Below are positions 20,246 to 29,638 of a DNA stretch of 64,000 bases, in pieces. Position numbers and translations under genes: made by a program. The notes under the pieces were generated by a model. The model did not search any database, was not told where the DNA came from, and worked only from the letters and a program-made list of their open reading frames with translations. The first letter of the stretch is position 1, and the number at the start of each line of letters is the position of its first letter. The stretch is from Pseudomonadota bacterium. GTDB lineage: Bacteria; Myxococcota_A; UBA796; SXON01. The stretch lies in NCBI GenBank assembly GCA_030685065.1, contig JAUXQH010000057.1, positions 60,393 to 124,392 on the forward strand, read 5' to 3'.

Positions 20246-21285
20246 CAAGGGCACCCCCCGACCAGCAGCAGGCCGCCCATCCGGGCGTCGATGGCGTCGC
20301 ACACCGCGTCGTGCTGGGGCCCGGGCGAAGCGGCGCTCGCCAGCGCAGTCAGGAAGGCGCCGCCCTCCACGTCATCAGCGGCCTCCGGTGCCCAGGCCTG
20401 CACCCCGCGGACGAGCAGATCGAGCGTGCCCTCCGGGTCGTCCGTCGTGAGGCGGATGTCCCAGACGAGGGACGCGAACACCGTCCCCAGCGGGTAAGGA
20501 TCGTAGATGGGCAGCACCGACTCCGCGAGCACCTCGGGGTCGGGCAGGAGCGCGGAGGTGAGCAGCGCGTTGGAGTCGACGTCCCGGGCGGGCATCGCGA
20601 TCGAGGGGTCGAGGAACCGCGGGTCGTCCAGGAGGAGAACGGCCAGCGAGTCGGCGAAGCCCTCGTGCAGCGACGCCTGCCACATCCCGGCCTCGGTCGT
20701 GCCGTCCGTCACGATCGGGGCGAGCAGCGGATCCCCCAGCATCAGGAGGTGGAGCAGGGCGTGACCGAGCTCGTGCGTGACCACGCCCGCGTTGGCGAGG
20801 AGGGGCACATCCCGATCGTCCCCGTCCGGCAGCAGCAGGAACAGGTTGGCGCCGATCGCGTACGCCGCGTTGTCCGCGGGGGAGAGCTCGAGGAGGGGGG
20901 AGACCGCGGGGTTCCACGCGAGGACGAGGGGAAAGATCGGGGTGGTGTCGACGCCGCGATCGTCCAGGGCGCGAACGGCGTCCGCGAGGTGGCCGTAAAA
21001 GCTGTAGACGAGGATCCCGTCCTGATCGAGGGGCACCGCGACGCCCTCCCGAAGCGCGTACTGGACGCTCAGCGCACGCCCCCCGCTGTAGTGCTCGTTC
21101 TCCCCGACGCCGACGATCCGCCCCCCGTGCCGCATGTCGCCGAGGGTGCCTTTGACCGTGCGCGGATCCTCGAGCTCCGGGAGGCTGCGGGGCTCGATCA
21201 CGTAGCCATCGTCGCCGCGGACGTAGGCGAGCACCGCGTCGGGAGCCTCGGACGTGCAGGCGAGCAGGAGGGTGAGCACGGGCAC
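20245..21285 (-). CDS. Zinc metalloprotease lipoprotein (HExxH gluzincin)
   Basis: A 346-residue predicted lipoprotein with lipobox LLAC at Cys10. The zinc site is VVTHELGHALLHLL (H171, E172, H175) with a downstream Glu in HEGFADS (E208), the gluzincin arrangement. It is likely an envelope or extracellular peptidase; the subfamily is not assigned. It heads a minus-strand cluster of envelope proteins with coupled starts. The 71 bp to the divergent phosphopantetheinyl transferase gene must hold both promoters. Confidence 0.8.
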   Translation of the reverse strand: MPVLTLLLACTSEAPDAVLAYVRGDDGYVIEPRSLPELEDPRTVKGTLGDMRHGGRIVGVGENEHYSGGRALSVQYALREGVAVPLDQDGILVYSFYGHLADAVRALDDRGVDTTPIFPLVLAWNPAVSPLLELSPADNAAYAIGANLFLLLPDGDDRDVPLLANAGVVTHELGHALLHLLMLGDPLLAPIVTDGTTEAGMWQASLHEGFADSLAVLLLDDPRFLDPSIAMPARDVDSNALLTSALLPDPEVLAESVLPIYDPYPLGTVFASLVWDIRLTTDDPEGTLDLLVRGVQAWAPEAADDVEGGAFLTALASAASPGPQHDAVCDAIDARMGGLLLVGGCP

Positions 21286-21356
21286 GCGCGATTGTAGTCG
21301 CGCCGGACGCCCCCGGCCCGCGCGCGGGCATAAGATGTGCGCCTCCTCGGCCCGCC

Positions 21357-22058
21357 GTGATCCGCCTTTCGCCCGCAGTGTCCTTCACCCCCGCGTTCAT
21401 CGTGGCGCTTCCGCACGGGATCGCGGCGGGCATGCACCTGCCCCCGCGGCCCGATCCCGTGCCGAAAGAGGTGCTCGCACGCCTGCATCCGGACGAGCGT
21501 GCGCACGCCCTCACGCTCGGCGGGTTCCGGCAAGTGCAGTTCGTCGGTGGGCGGCTGGCGCTCGGGGAGCTCTTCCCGGAGCTCGGCCTGCGCCGCACGC
21601 CGGTGCTCACGAACGTCCACGGCGCGCCAGAGTTCCAGCCGGGCGTCGCCGGGTCGGTCACGCATAAGAACGACCTCGCGATCGCGATGATCGCGCGCGG
21701 CAGCCCGGGCCTCGGGATCGATCTCGAGGAGACCGACCGGGAGCGGCCCGGCGTCGCGAGCCGCGTCCTTCGGCCCGAGGAGCTCGCCGCGGTCGACTCG
21801 CTGCCGCCCGAGCGCCGGTGGCGCGACACCGCCATCCGGTTCTCGATCAAGGAGTCCATCTACAAGGCATTGCACCCCTTTCTCCTCCGCTACATCGGCT
21901 TCGGCGAGGTCGCCGTCTGGCCCTCGCCCGACGGCATCGACCGCGTGGAGGCCTTCCTGGGCACCGCCGAGGGCGCCTTCGCGTTCGACGCGCGGCACTA
22001 CTGGGTGGAGAGCCGCGTTTTCTCCACCGTGCGCATCCGCCCGCGGGTCGAAGGGTGA
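21357..22058 (+). CDS. 4'-phosphopantetheinyl transferase (EntD/Sfp-like)
   Basis: Enzyme that moves the phosphopantetheine arm from CoA onto carrier proteins of polyketide, peptide or fatty-acid synthases. The 233-residue protein shows the P1-P3 signatures: GSVTHKND, the Mg-binding GIDLE, and FSIKESIYKALHP. The EntD-type N terminus includes LGGFRQVQFVGGR. The start is GTG. No synthase lies in the window, so its carrier substrate is encoded elsewhere. The stop overlaps the GTG of cobU (GTGA). Confidence 0.9.
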   Translation: MIRLSPAVSFTPAFIVALPHGIAAGMHLPPRPDPVPKEVLARLHPDERAHALTLGGFRQVQFVGGRLALGELFPELGLRRTPVLTNVHGAPEFQPGVAGSVTHKNDLAIAMIARGSPGLGIDLEETDRERPGVASRVLRPEELAAVDSLPPERRWRDTAIRFSIKESIYKALHPFLLRYIGFGEVAVWPSPDGIDRVEAFLGTAEGAFAFDARHYWVESRVFSTVRIRPRVEG

Positions 22059-22564
22059 TCCACCTGGTGACGGGGGGGGCGCGCGCCGGCAAGAGCCGCT
22101 TCGTCCTCACGCAGGCGGAGGCCACGTCCGCCCCGAGCATCGCGTTCGTCGCGACGGCGGAGCGCGGGGACGACGAGATGGCCGAGCGCATCCTCCGCCA
22201 CCAGGCCGAGCGATCCGCGCGATGGCACACGGTCGAAGAGCCGCTGGATCTGGAGCGGCTCCTTCCCACGCTCGCCCACGGGGCGATCGTCGTGGACTGC
22301 CTGACCCTGTGGGTGAGCAACCTCATGTTCCACCCGAGGGCGGGAAGCGATCCCGAGGCGCGGATCGACGCCCTGGCGAGCGCCCTCGGTCGGGTGGCCG
22401 TACCGACGTGGCTCGTCACCAACGAGGTCGGGCTCGGCATCGTCCCGGGTGACCCCATCAGCCGCCGCTACCGGGACCTGCTCGGCCGGTGCAATCAGCG
22501 CGTCGCCGCCGTGGCCGACCACGTCACCTTCGTGGTGTCGGGCCTCCCGATGACGCTGAAGTGA
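22055..22564 (+). CDS. cobU: Adenosylcobinamide kinase/guanylyltransferase
   Basis: Bifunctional enzyme of late cobalamin assembly that phosphorylates adenosylcobinamide and then adds GMP. The 169-residue protein has the P-loop GGARAGKS at the N terminus, a region with RGDDEMAERI..H..ER, and the VDCLTLWVSNL motif. The GTG start overlaps the preceding stop, and the stop overlaps the GTG of cobS. It forms a three-gene coupled unit with the phosphopantetheinyl transferase and cobS. Confidence 0.92.
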   Translation: MIHLVTGGARAGKSRFVLTQAEATSAPSIAFVATAERGDDEMAERILRHQAERSARWHTVEEPLDLERLLPTLAHGAIVVDCLTLWVSNLMFHPRAGSDPEARIDALASALGRVAVPTWLVTNEVGLGIVPGDPISRRYRDLLGRCNQRVAAVADHVTFVVSGLPMTLK

Positions 22565-23322
22565 ACGGCCTCCGGATCGGCGTCACGTTCCTCACGCGCC
22601 TTCCCCTCCGGTCGGAGGCCCCCGCTCCGGGCGATTGGGCGCGCGCGGTGCGATGGTTCCCGCTCGGGGGCGCAATCGTCGCGAGCGTCGGCATGGCCGC
22701 ACTCCTCTTCGGTAGCTTCGCCCTCACCCCGCTCGTGGGGGCCGTGGCCGCCGTCGCAGCGATGGTGTGGGTGACCGGCGCGCTTCATGTGGACGGCTTC
22801 TCGGACTGCCTCGACGGGATGCACTGCCACGGCGACGCCGAGCGGCGCCTGAAGGTCATGCACGACCCCGCCGCGGGCGCCGTGGGGGCGGCGGGCACCA
22901 CGCTGATGCTCCTCGCGAAGGTCGCGCTCCTCGGAGCATGCGTGGAGACAGGAACCGGCGCCGCCGCGTTGTGGGCGGCCTGCGTGTGCGCGCGCGCGTT
23001 CCTCCCGCTCGAGATCGCCCTCGGCACGCCGGCCACGCCCGGAAAGGGGCTGTTCGCGCGGCTCGCGGCGGAGGTGCGCCCCCGGGACGCCGCGTGGGCC
23101 GGGCTCCTCGCGGCGGTGCTCGTCGCACCCGCGGTCGTGCTCGTGCCGTCCGTCGTCGTGGGGTTGGGCGTAGGGCTCGTGGGCGCGGGCGCCGCCACGC
23201 TCGCCTGGCAGGCCTCCTGGCGGGAGCGGATCGGCGGGATCAACGGGGATGTGCTGGGCGCGGCGGTGGAGCTCCGGGAGCTCGTGCTGCTCGCGGCGAT
23301 GGGCATGCGGTGGCTCGCGTGA
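22561..23322 (+). CDS. cobS: Adenosylcobinamide-GDP ribazoletransferase (cobalamin synthase)
   Basis: Membrane enzyme joining adenosylcobinamide-GDP with alpha-ribazole to finish the nucleotide loop. The 253-residue polytopic protein has the conserved acidic motif HVDGFSDCLDGM, where most relatives read HLDGLADTADG, followed by GDAERRLKVMHDPAAGAVG. GTG start at the cobU stop. The 3' end overlaps a convergent gene by 83 bp. The other lower-ligand genes (cobT, cobC) are not here. Confidence 0.92.
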   Translation: MNGLRIGVTFLTRLPLRSEAPAPGDWARAVRWFPLGGAIVASVGMAALLFGSFALTPLVGAVAAVAAMVWVTGALHVDGFSDCLDGMHCHGDAERRLKVMHDPAAGAVGAAGTTLMLLAKVALLGACVETGTGAAALWAACVCARAFLPLEIALGTPATPGKGLFARLAAEVRPRDAAWAGLLAAVLVAPAVVLVPSVVVGLGVGLVGAGAATLAWQASWRERIGGINGDVLGAAVELRELVLLAAMGMRWLA

Positions 23323-24352
23323 TCGGGGGATCTTCGGCGAACACGAGCGCGAGCGGCTGATCCGGCGAGGGGGCGAACCGGAGGCGCGGCGCGCCGGACT
23401 CCCAGACCACCGCGAGCACACCCTCCGGGATCGTCGCGAGACGCAGCACGTTGACGTCGGGCCAGGAGGAGCCCTCTCCGGTGTGCGCCACGCCCCCCTC
23501 GACCCACAACAGGGTGCCGCCCAGCCACGCGGGGCTGGAGAGCCCGGCGCCTCGCCGCACGGCGTGCGGAGCCGCGTCGCAGCCCGCGATCGTGAAGATC
23601 CCCTGCCCCTCGGGCGCGTCGAGCGCCACGTAGCCCCACCCCCCGGGCGCCGGCGCGAGGTGGCCCCGGGCGCCGGCCCCAAGGCAGTCCCGGCCGTCCG
23701 CGCGCTGAAGCCGCGCGCCGGCCGCCTCGATCGGCGCCCTGGCATCCACGCCGCACATCGCTCCTTGCACCACGAGCCCACCCGTGGTCACGACGCCGAC
23801 GTGGCCGTCCATCTCGACGCGGAGGGGCCCGAGCGGCGCGCGCCGCTCCAGCGTCGAGAAGCCGGGCAGCGTGCCGCCGGCGGCCAGGACGACCGCCAGG
23901 GTGCCGGGCTCGTCCCCCGCGCTCCACGCGAGCCGAGCGCCCAGCGTGTACACCTCCGTCCGATCGGGATCCAACGCGAGGGCGGGGCTCGCGAGCGCCC
24001 GCGCGAGCTCCGCGCGCGCCCCCGCGGGGTCGCTGTGTTCCGACGCTCGCGCGCGAAGCCACGCGAAGCGATGCTCGGGCACTTTGCGCCCCGATCGCCC
24101 GACGAGGAGCGCGCGAGCTTCGGCCGCACGGCCCTGGTCGATCCAGACCCGGGCGAGCCACCACGCGACATCGTCATCCTCGGGAAACGCGGTGTGGAGC
24201 GCCTCGAGCGCCCCTCCTGCCTCGGCCGGCGCGTCGAACCATGTACGCACGGCGGTCGCAAAGGCGTCCGTCGGCGCCGTCGCATGGGCTATGGGCACGG
24301 CGGTCAGCAGCGCAGCGAGCGCAACGGACTCGAGGTTCCTTCTTAGGTGCAC
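23240..24352 (-). CDS. Exported protein, unknown function
   Basis: A 370-residue protein with a signal peptide (LESVALAALLTAVPIAHA). An Ala-rich helical region follows (about 30-160, TPR-like: AGGALEALHTAFPEDDDVAWWLARVWIDQGRAAEARALLVG). The second half is beta-rich with repeated short strands (GHVGVVTTGGLVVQG, GGWGYVALDAPEGQGIFTIAG, PAWLGGTLLWVEGGV), possibly a small propeller. The last 25 residues are Pro/Arg/Ala low complexity and lie antisense to the end of cobS, so the natural stop may have been lost. Confidence 0.6.
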   Translation of the reverse strand: MHLRRNLESVALAALLTAVPIAHATAPTDAFATAVRTWFDAPAEAGGALEALHTAFPEDDDVAWWLARVWIDQGRAAEARALLVGRSGRKVPEHRFAWLRARASEHSDPAGARAELARALASPALALDPDRTEVYTLGARLAWSAGDEPGTLAVVLAAGGTLPGFSTLERRAPLGPLRVEMDGHVGVVTTGGLVVQGAMCGVDARAPIEAAGARLQRADGRDCLGAGARGHLAPAPGGWGYVALDAPEGQGIFTIAGCDAAPHAVRRGAGLSSPAWLGGTLLWVEGGVAHTGEGSSWPDVNVLRLATIPEGVLAVVWESGAPRLRFAPSPDQPLALVFAEDPPITRATACPSPRAARAPGAPPPRPAHPR

Positions 24353-24403
24353 GAGCGGGGCCCTTGCGGTCCGGGGATGGCCTCCCTATCATCGGCCGGA
24401 AAG

Positions 24404-24468
24404 TGTAGATGCGTCGGGCGCCCTCCGGGAGCCCTCCGGACGCCCTCCGGACGCCCCCCGGACGCATC
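24404..24468 (+). repeat. Four 11-bp tandem repeats flanked by an inverted repeat
   Basis: Four consecutive 11-bp units (GCCCTCCGGAC, with one variant base in the first and in the last) run from 24420 to 24463, in the leader of the sigma-like gene. They are bracketed by GATGCGTC at 24408-24415 and its reverse complement GACGCATC at 24461-24468. The word TGTAGA occurs next to each arm. The array could form a long GC-rich stem or be a multi-site regulator target. Confidence 0.8.
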
Positions 24469-24487
24469 TGTAGACGGGAGCAGTTGA

Positions 24488-25375
24488 ATGAGCGATCTCC
24501 GAACGGTTCCCACGCCGCAGTTGTTCCGCCAGTGGCGCGGCGGGGATGCCGACTCCGGTCAGAACATGGCCCAGCGGTTCTCTGACTGGTACTACGCCGT
24601 GACCGCCTCTCGCCTGGGCGATGCCCTGGGGCGCGTCCCCTTGCAGAACGCGTGCACGCGCTTCCAGCAGGGCATCGTCGGGGTCACGAAGGAAGCGGAG
24701 CTGGTCGGGTGGGCCCACGACATCCTCGCGGAAGAGCTCGCGGCCGCGGGCGGGCGGATCGGCGGGGGGGACTTTCCCAACCAGATCACTGCCGGGCGCT
24801 CGCCGACCGAGCTGCTCGCCATCGCGCGCAAGGCCCTCCCGCCCGAGGCCATCACCCTGCTGGCCCACGCGTACGATTCGGCCTGGCCGCTGGACGAGCT
24901 GACCAAGGAAGCCGAGAGCCAAGGCGGCATGCCGCTCGCCGTCCTCCGGGCGCGCTACGCGTTGAAGCGCTGGCTGCGACAGAACGCGGCGGTCGTCTTC
25001 ACCGAGGTGCCGGACGAGCCCAACCTCGACTACGCGCCGCTGCCTCTCTACGAGGCCGGCCGGATGTCGAGCGCAGCGGAGGAGACCAACTTCGAGAAGT
25101 GGCTCCTCTCCAACATGTCGCTGTGCAAGGACATCGCAGAGTTCGGTGTGTTCGCGTTGGCGCTGCGCGCCGGGGCGTTTCGAACGGTCGCTCCCTCTTC
25201 GGTGCCCACCCGCCCGATCGCGCCGCCGCCGCAACAGCGGGCCACCCCGGCCGCCCCGGCTGCCCCGGGCCCGGAGAAGGGGCCCAGCCGCGTCGTCTTG
25301 CTGGTGGGTGCGTTCGTCGTGATGGCCATGGTCGTCTCGGGCATCGCGGCAGTGGGGCTGTTCTTCCTTGGGTGA
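24488..25375 (+). CDS. Sigma-70-family-like protein with C-terminal membrane anchor
   Basis: A 295-residue protein. Residues 11-45 (QLFRQWRGGDADSGQ...FSDWYYAVTASRLGD) resemble region 2 of ECF sigma factors. Residues 117-165 (ALPPEAITLLAHAYDSAWPLDEL...MPLAVLRARYALKRWLRQ) resemble the region 4 helix-turn-helix. A helical stretch, a Pro/Ala/Gln linker (about 230-265) and one transmembrane helix (VVLLVGAFVVMAMVVSGIAAV) at the extreme C terminus follow. Family membership is my inference from spacing and key residues. The gene follows a tandem-repeat leader, has GGGAG before the ATG, and leads into the TPR protein and MBL hydrolase. Confidence 0.65.
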   Translation: MSDLRTVPTPQLFRQWRGGDADSGQNMAQRFSDWYYAVTASRLGDALGRVPLQNACTRFQQGIVGVTKEAELVGWAHDILAEELAAAGGRIGGGDFPNQITAGRSPTELLAIARKALPPEAITLLAHAYDSAWPLDELTKEAESQGGMPLAVLRARYALKRWLRQNAAVVFTEVPDEPNLDYAPLPLYEAGRMSSAAEETNFEKWLLSNMSLCKDIAEFGVFALALRAGAFRTVAPSSVPTRPIAPPPQQRATPAAPAAPGPEKGPSRVVLLVGAFVVMAMVVSGIAAVGLFFLG

Positions 25376-25409
25376 CTTCATCCCGGGGCAGGGCGGGGGG
25401 TGGACCCTC

Positions 25410-26156
25410 GTGCCCTCCGCGCGCCACGCCATGTTGCTCGACGCAAGCCGGAACGCGCTCGCGATCGGCGATCACGCGGCCGCCGTCGTGCTCGCAGAGG
25501 AGCTGCTGGACGAGCAGCCCGACGATCTGGATGCCCTGCTCATCGTCGCGGCCGCGGCGCCCAGCTACGGCCACGGGGAAGTGGGGGCCATCGCCGCGTC
25601 CCAGGCGGCGCGCCTCGGGGCCGACGTGGGCGCGTTGGAGGCGGCGGCCCTGCTGGCGGCATGTCAGGTCGAGCGGGCGTTGTCCGCCGCGAACACGGCG
25701 CTCGAGCGCCAACCGGCGGACGCGCGCGCCCACTTCGTCCGGGGCATCGCGCTCGACCTCCTGGGAGAGGCGGACCAGGCCAAGGCCGCGTTCGTGGCCG
25801 CCGGGGCCATCGATCCTGCCGGGTATCCTCCGCCGCTCGAGCTCCCCGCCGAAGACTGGGAGTCCCTCACCTTCGCCGCCACCGCCGCGCTCGAGCCCGC
25901 GCTCCGGGACGCCCTCGCGGGGGTGACCCTCGACCTGGTCGATCTCCCGGCGCTGGAGGTCCTCCGGGGCCTCTCCCCGCCGCCGAGCCCGATGGTCGAT
26001 GCGCTGCTGCTCGATCCTGACGCTCGGCAGCCGCGAATCGAGATATATCGCCGAAACGTGCTCCGTGGCGCGACCTCCGCCGATGACGTGGAGGAGCGCA
26101 TCCGGCGCGCCCTGCACGACGAAGCCGAGCTGCTGCTGGAGGACGAAGACGGATGA
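25410..26156 (+). CDS. TPR-like protein with zincin-like C-terminal domain lacking a full HExxH
   Basis: The start is uncertain: GTG at 25410 follows a G-rich stretch; TTG 25368 and ATG 25431 are alternatives. About 248 residues. The N-terminal two-thirds are helical repeats (ALAIGDHAAAVVLAEELLDEQPDDLDAL, ALSAANTALERQPADARAHFVRGIALDLLGEADQAK). The C-terminal 90 residues (ALEPALRDALAGVTLDLVDLP...IEIYRRNVLRG...ALHDEAELLLED) resemble the small metallopeptidase family that normally ends HExxH. Here the site reads HDEAE and the protein stops soon after, so catalysis is doubtful. It overlaps the MBL gene by 4 bp. Confidence 0.62.
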   Translation: MPSARHAMLLDASRNALAIGDHAAAVVLAEELLDEQPDDLDALLIVAAAAPSYGHGEVGAIAASQAARLGADVGALEAAALLAACQVERALSAANTALERQPADARAHFVRGIALDLLGEADQAKAAFVAAGAIDPAGYPPPLELPAEDWESLTFAATAALEPALRDALAGVTLDLVDLPALEVLRGLSPPPSPMVDALLLDPDARQPRIEIYRRNVLRGATSADDVEERIRRALHDEAELLLEDEDG

Positions 26157-26917
26157 GATTCACGCTGGTCGGCACCGGGACCACCCTCCCGGACGCGACG
26201 CGGGGGCCCGCCGGGTTTCTCGTCGAGTCCGATGGAGCGCGGATCCTGGTCGACGGCGGGACCGGGACGATCGGCCGGCTCGCGGCGCTCGGGGTGGACG
26301 CGCGCGAGCTCGACGGCGGGGTGTACTCGCACCGCCATGTGGACCACTGCGGCGATCTGGTCCCGCTCCTGTTCACGATGAAGGTGGGGATCGACAAGCC
26401 GCGGCGCCGGGACTACCCGATCTGGGCGGGGAGCGGCTTCGAGGACTTCTTCGCGGCGCTCGAGGGCGTCTATGGCAGCTGGATCCAGCCCGAGGGCTGG
26501 AAGGTGCGCATCGCCGAGCTCGTGTTGGACGCCGCGGACGGCGCCGACCTCCCCGGAGGCGTGCGCCTCGACACGCTCCCCGCCGTCCACACCGCGGGGG
26601 CGCTGCACCTCTCGTTCACCTCGCCCAGCGGATACCGCGTCGTGTTCTCGGGTGACACCGGTCCGAGCGAGGCGTTGGCGGTGCTCGCCCGCGGCGCCGA
26701 CGTCCTGGTCACCGAGTGTGCGGTGGAGACGACGGATCGCTGGAACTCCCATCTCTGCGCCACCGATGTGGCCGCGATTGTCGACGCGGCGCGTCCCAAG
26801 CGGGTGGTGCTCACCCACCTGTACCCGATGGTGGATCCGACCGAAGCCCTCCAGGTCGTGCGCGCCACCGGCGTCCCCGTCGAGCGCGGGCACGATGGCC
26901 AGGTGCTCGAGGGCTGA
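26153..26917 (+). CDS. MBL-fold metallo-hydrolase (RNase Z-like)
   Basis: A 254-residue cytoplasmic metallo-beta-lactamase-fold protein. The metal motif SHRHVDHCGD gives H60, H62, D64 and H65. Further ligands are in PAVHTAG, FSGDTG and LTHLYP. The order of motifs fits the RNase Z/arylsulfatase-like branch, but the flexible arm of true tRNase Z is absent, so tRNA processing is not claimed. ATGA overlap with the upstream TPR gene places it in the sigma-like operon. Confidence 0.87.
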   Translation: MRFTLVGTGTTLPDATRGPAGFLVESDGARILVDGGTGTIGRLAALGVDARELDGGVYSHRHVDHCGDLVPLLFTMKVGIDKPRRRDYPIWAGSGFEDFFAALEGVYGSWIQPEGWKVRIAELVLDAADGADLPGGVRLDTLPAVHTAGALHLSFTSPSGYRVVFSGDTGPSEALAVLARGADVLVTECAVETTDRWNSHLCATDVAAIVDAARPKRVVLTHLYPMVDPTEALQVVRATGVPVERGHDGQVLEG

Positions 26918-26941
26918 CGGGCGGCTGCCCTTGGCTCCTGG

Positions 26942-27601
26942 CTACCGGTCGCCTCCGAGCAGGATGCCGACCGTGGCCTGGTAGATCGGCACGCCCGCGC
27001 GCGTGTCGACCCTCCACAACAGCACCTTGCCGCTGGCGCGCCCGAAGAGGGGCTGGACCATCCCGATCTCCGGGAGGATGCGCACCCCGGGGTAGACCCG
27101 GAGCGCGAGCCCCACCGTTCCGCCCACGCCCAGGACCGAGCGCCCTCTGGCCTGACCGGCGCCTCCGGACATCGCCCATCCGGTCACCTTGGGAGCGAGC
27201 ACGAGCTCGTGCCCGCCGCGAAACCCCACCCCCACGATGAGGGGGACCTGCCAGTAGTGCGAGCGCCTCCCCTCCCCGAGGAGGCCCAGCCCGAAGCCGC
27301 CCACCATCGGCGCCACCGACAAGGCAACGCGGTCGTCCCATGGGTCCGTCAGGGCGAGCTTGCCCGTGAGCCCGAGCCCGCCTGCGCCGAAACGCACGCC
27401 GAGATCCAGGTGGCGCGTGATGCCGTACCGGGCCATGACGTTGGCCGTCGGTACCCACCCGCGGTCCTGCGTGCCCGACATTCCCGGCTCGAGACCGACC
27501 TGGACCGTACCCGGGTCGATCGGACGCGCGGTCTGTACCGTTCCGATGGTCGCGCAGCCCCCGGCGACCCACGCGACAAACCCCAACAGGAGCGTACGCA
27601 T
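26942..27601 (-). CDS. Outer-membrane beta-barrel-like lipoprotein
   Basis: A 219-residue predicted lipoprotein (lipobox AGGC, Cys at residue 16). The sequence after it (TARPIDPGTVQVGLEPG...GITRHLDLGVRFGAGGLGLTGKL) and repeated amphipathic strands suggest an outer-membrane barrel of about eight to ten strands. It has a recognisable relative in this window at 18963-19712, sharing the PxDPGT and xxxLDLGxxx segments at the same spacing after the lipid Cys. The next gene upstream on the same strand is uup, ending 47 bp away. Confidence 0.72.
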   Translation of the reverse strand: MRTLLLGFVAWVAGGCATIGTVQTARPIDPGTVQVGLEPGMSGTQDRGWVPTANVMARYGITRHLDLGVRFGAGGLGLTGKLALTDPWDDRVALSVAPMVGGFGLGLLGEGRRSHYWQVPLIVGVGFRGGHELVLAPKVTGWAMSGGAGQARGRSVLGVGGTVGLALRVYPGVRILPEIGMVQPLFGRASGKVLLWRVDTRAGVPIYQATVGILLGGDR

Positions 27602-27648
27602 TGTTCTCCCCCTTGGGAGAAACTAGTGCGAGGGCAGTGAAGTCAAAC

Positions 27649-29538
<1,890 letters not shown>

Positions 29539-29638
29539 GGGGGCGGCGGTTAGCCCGTCAGAGGCATCCTGACGACGTGTGCGGGGCATTCGTGCCGAAA
29601 CGGCGCACGGTCCGCGGTCGCGTTCGCCTCCGGGCCCA

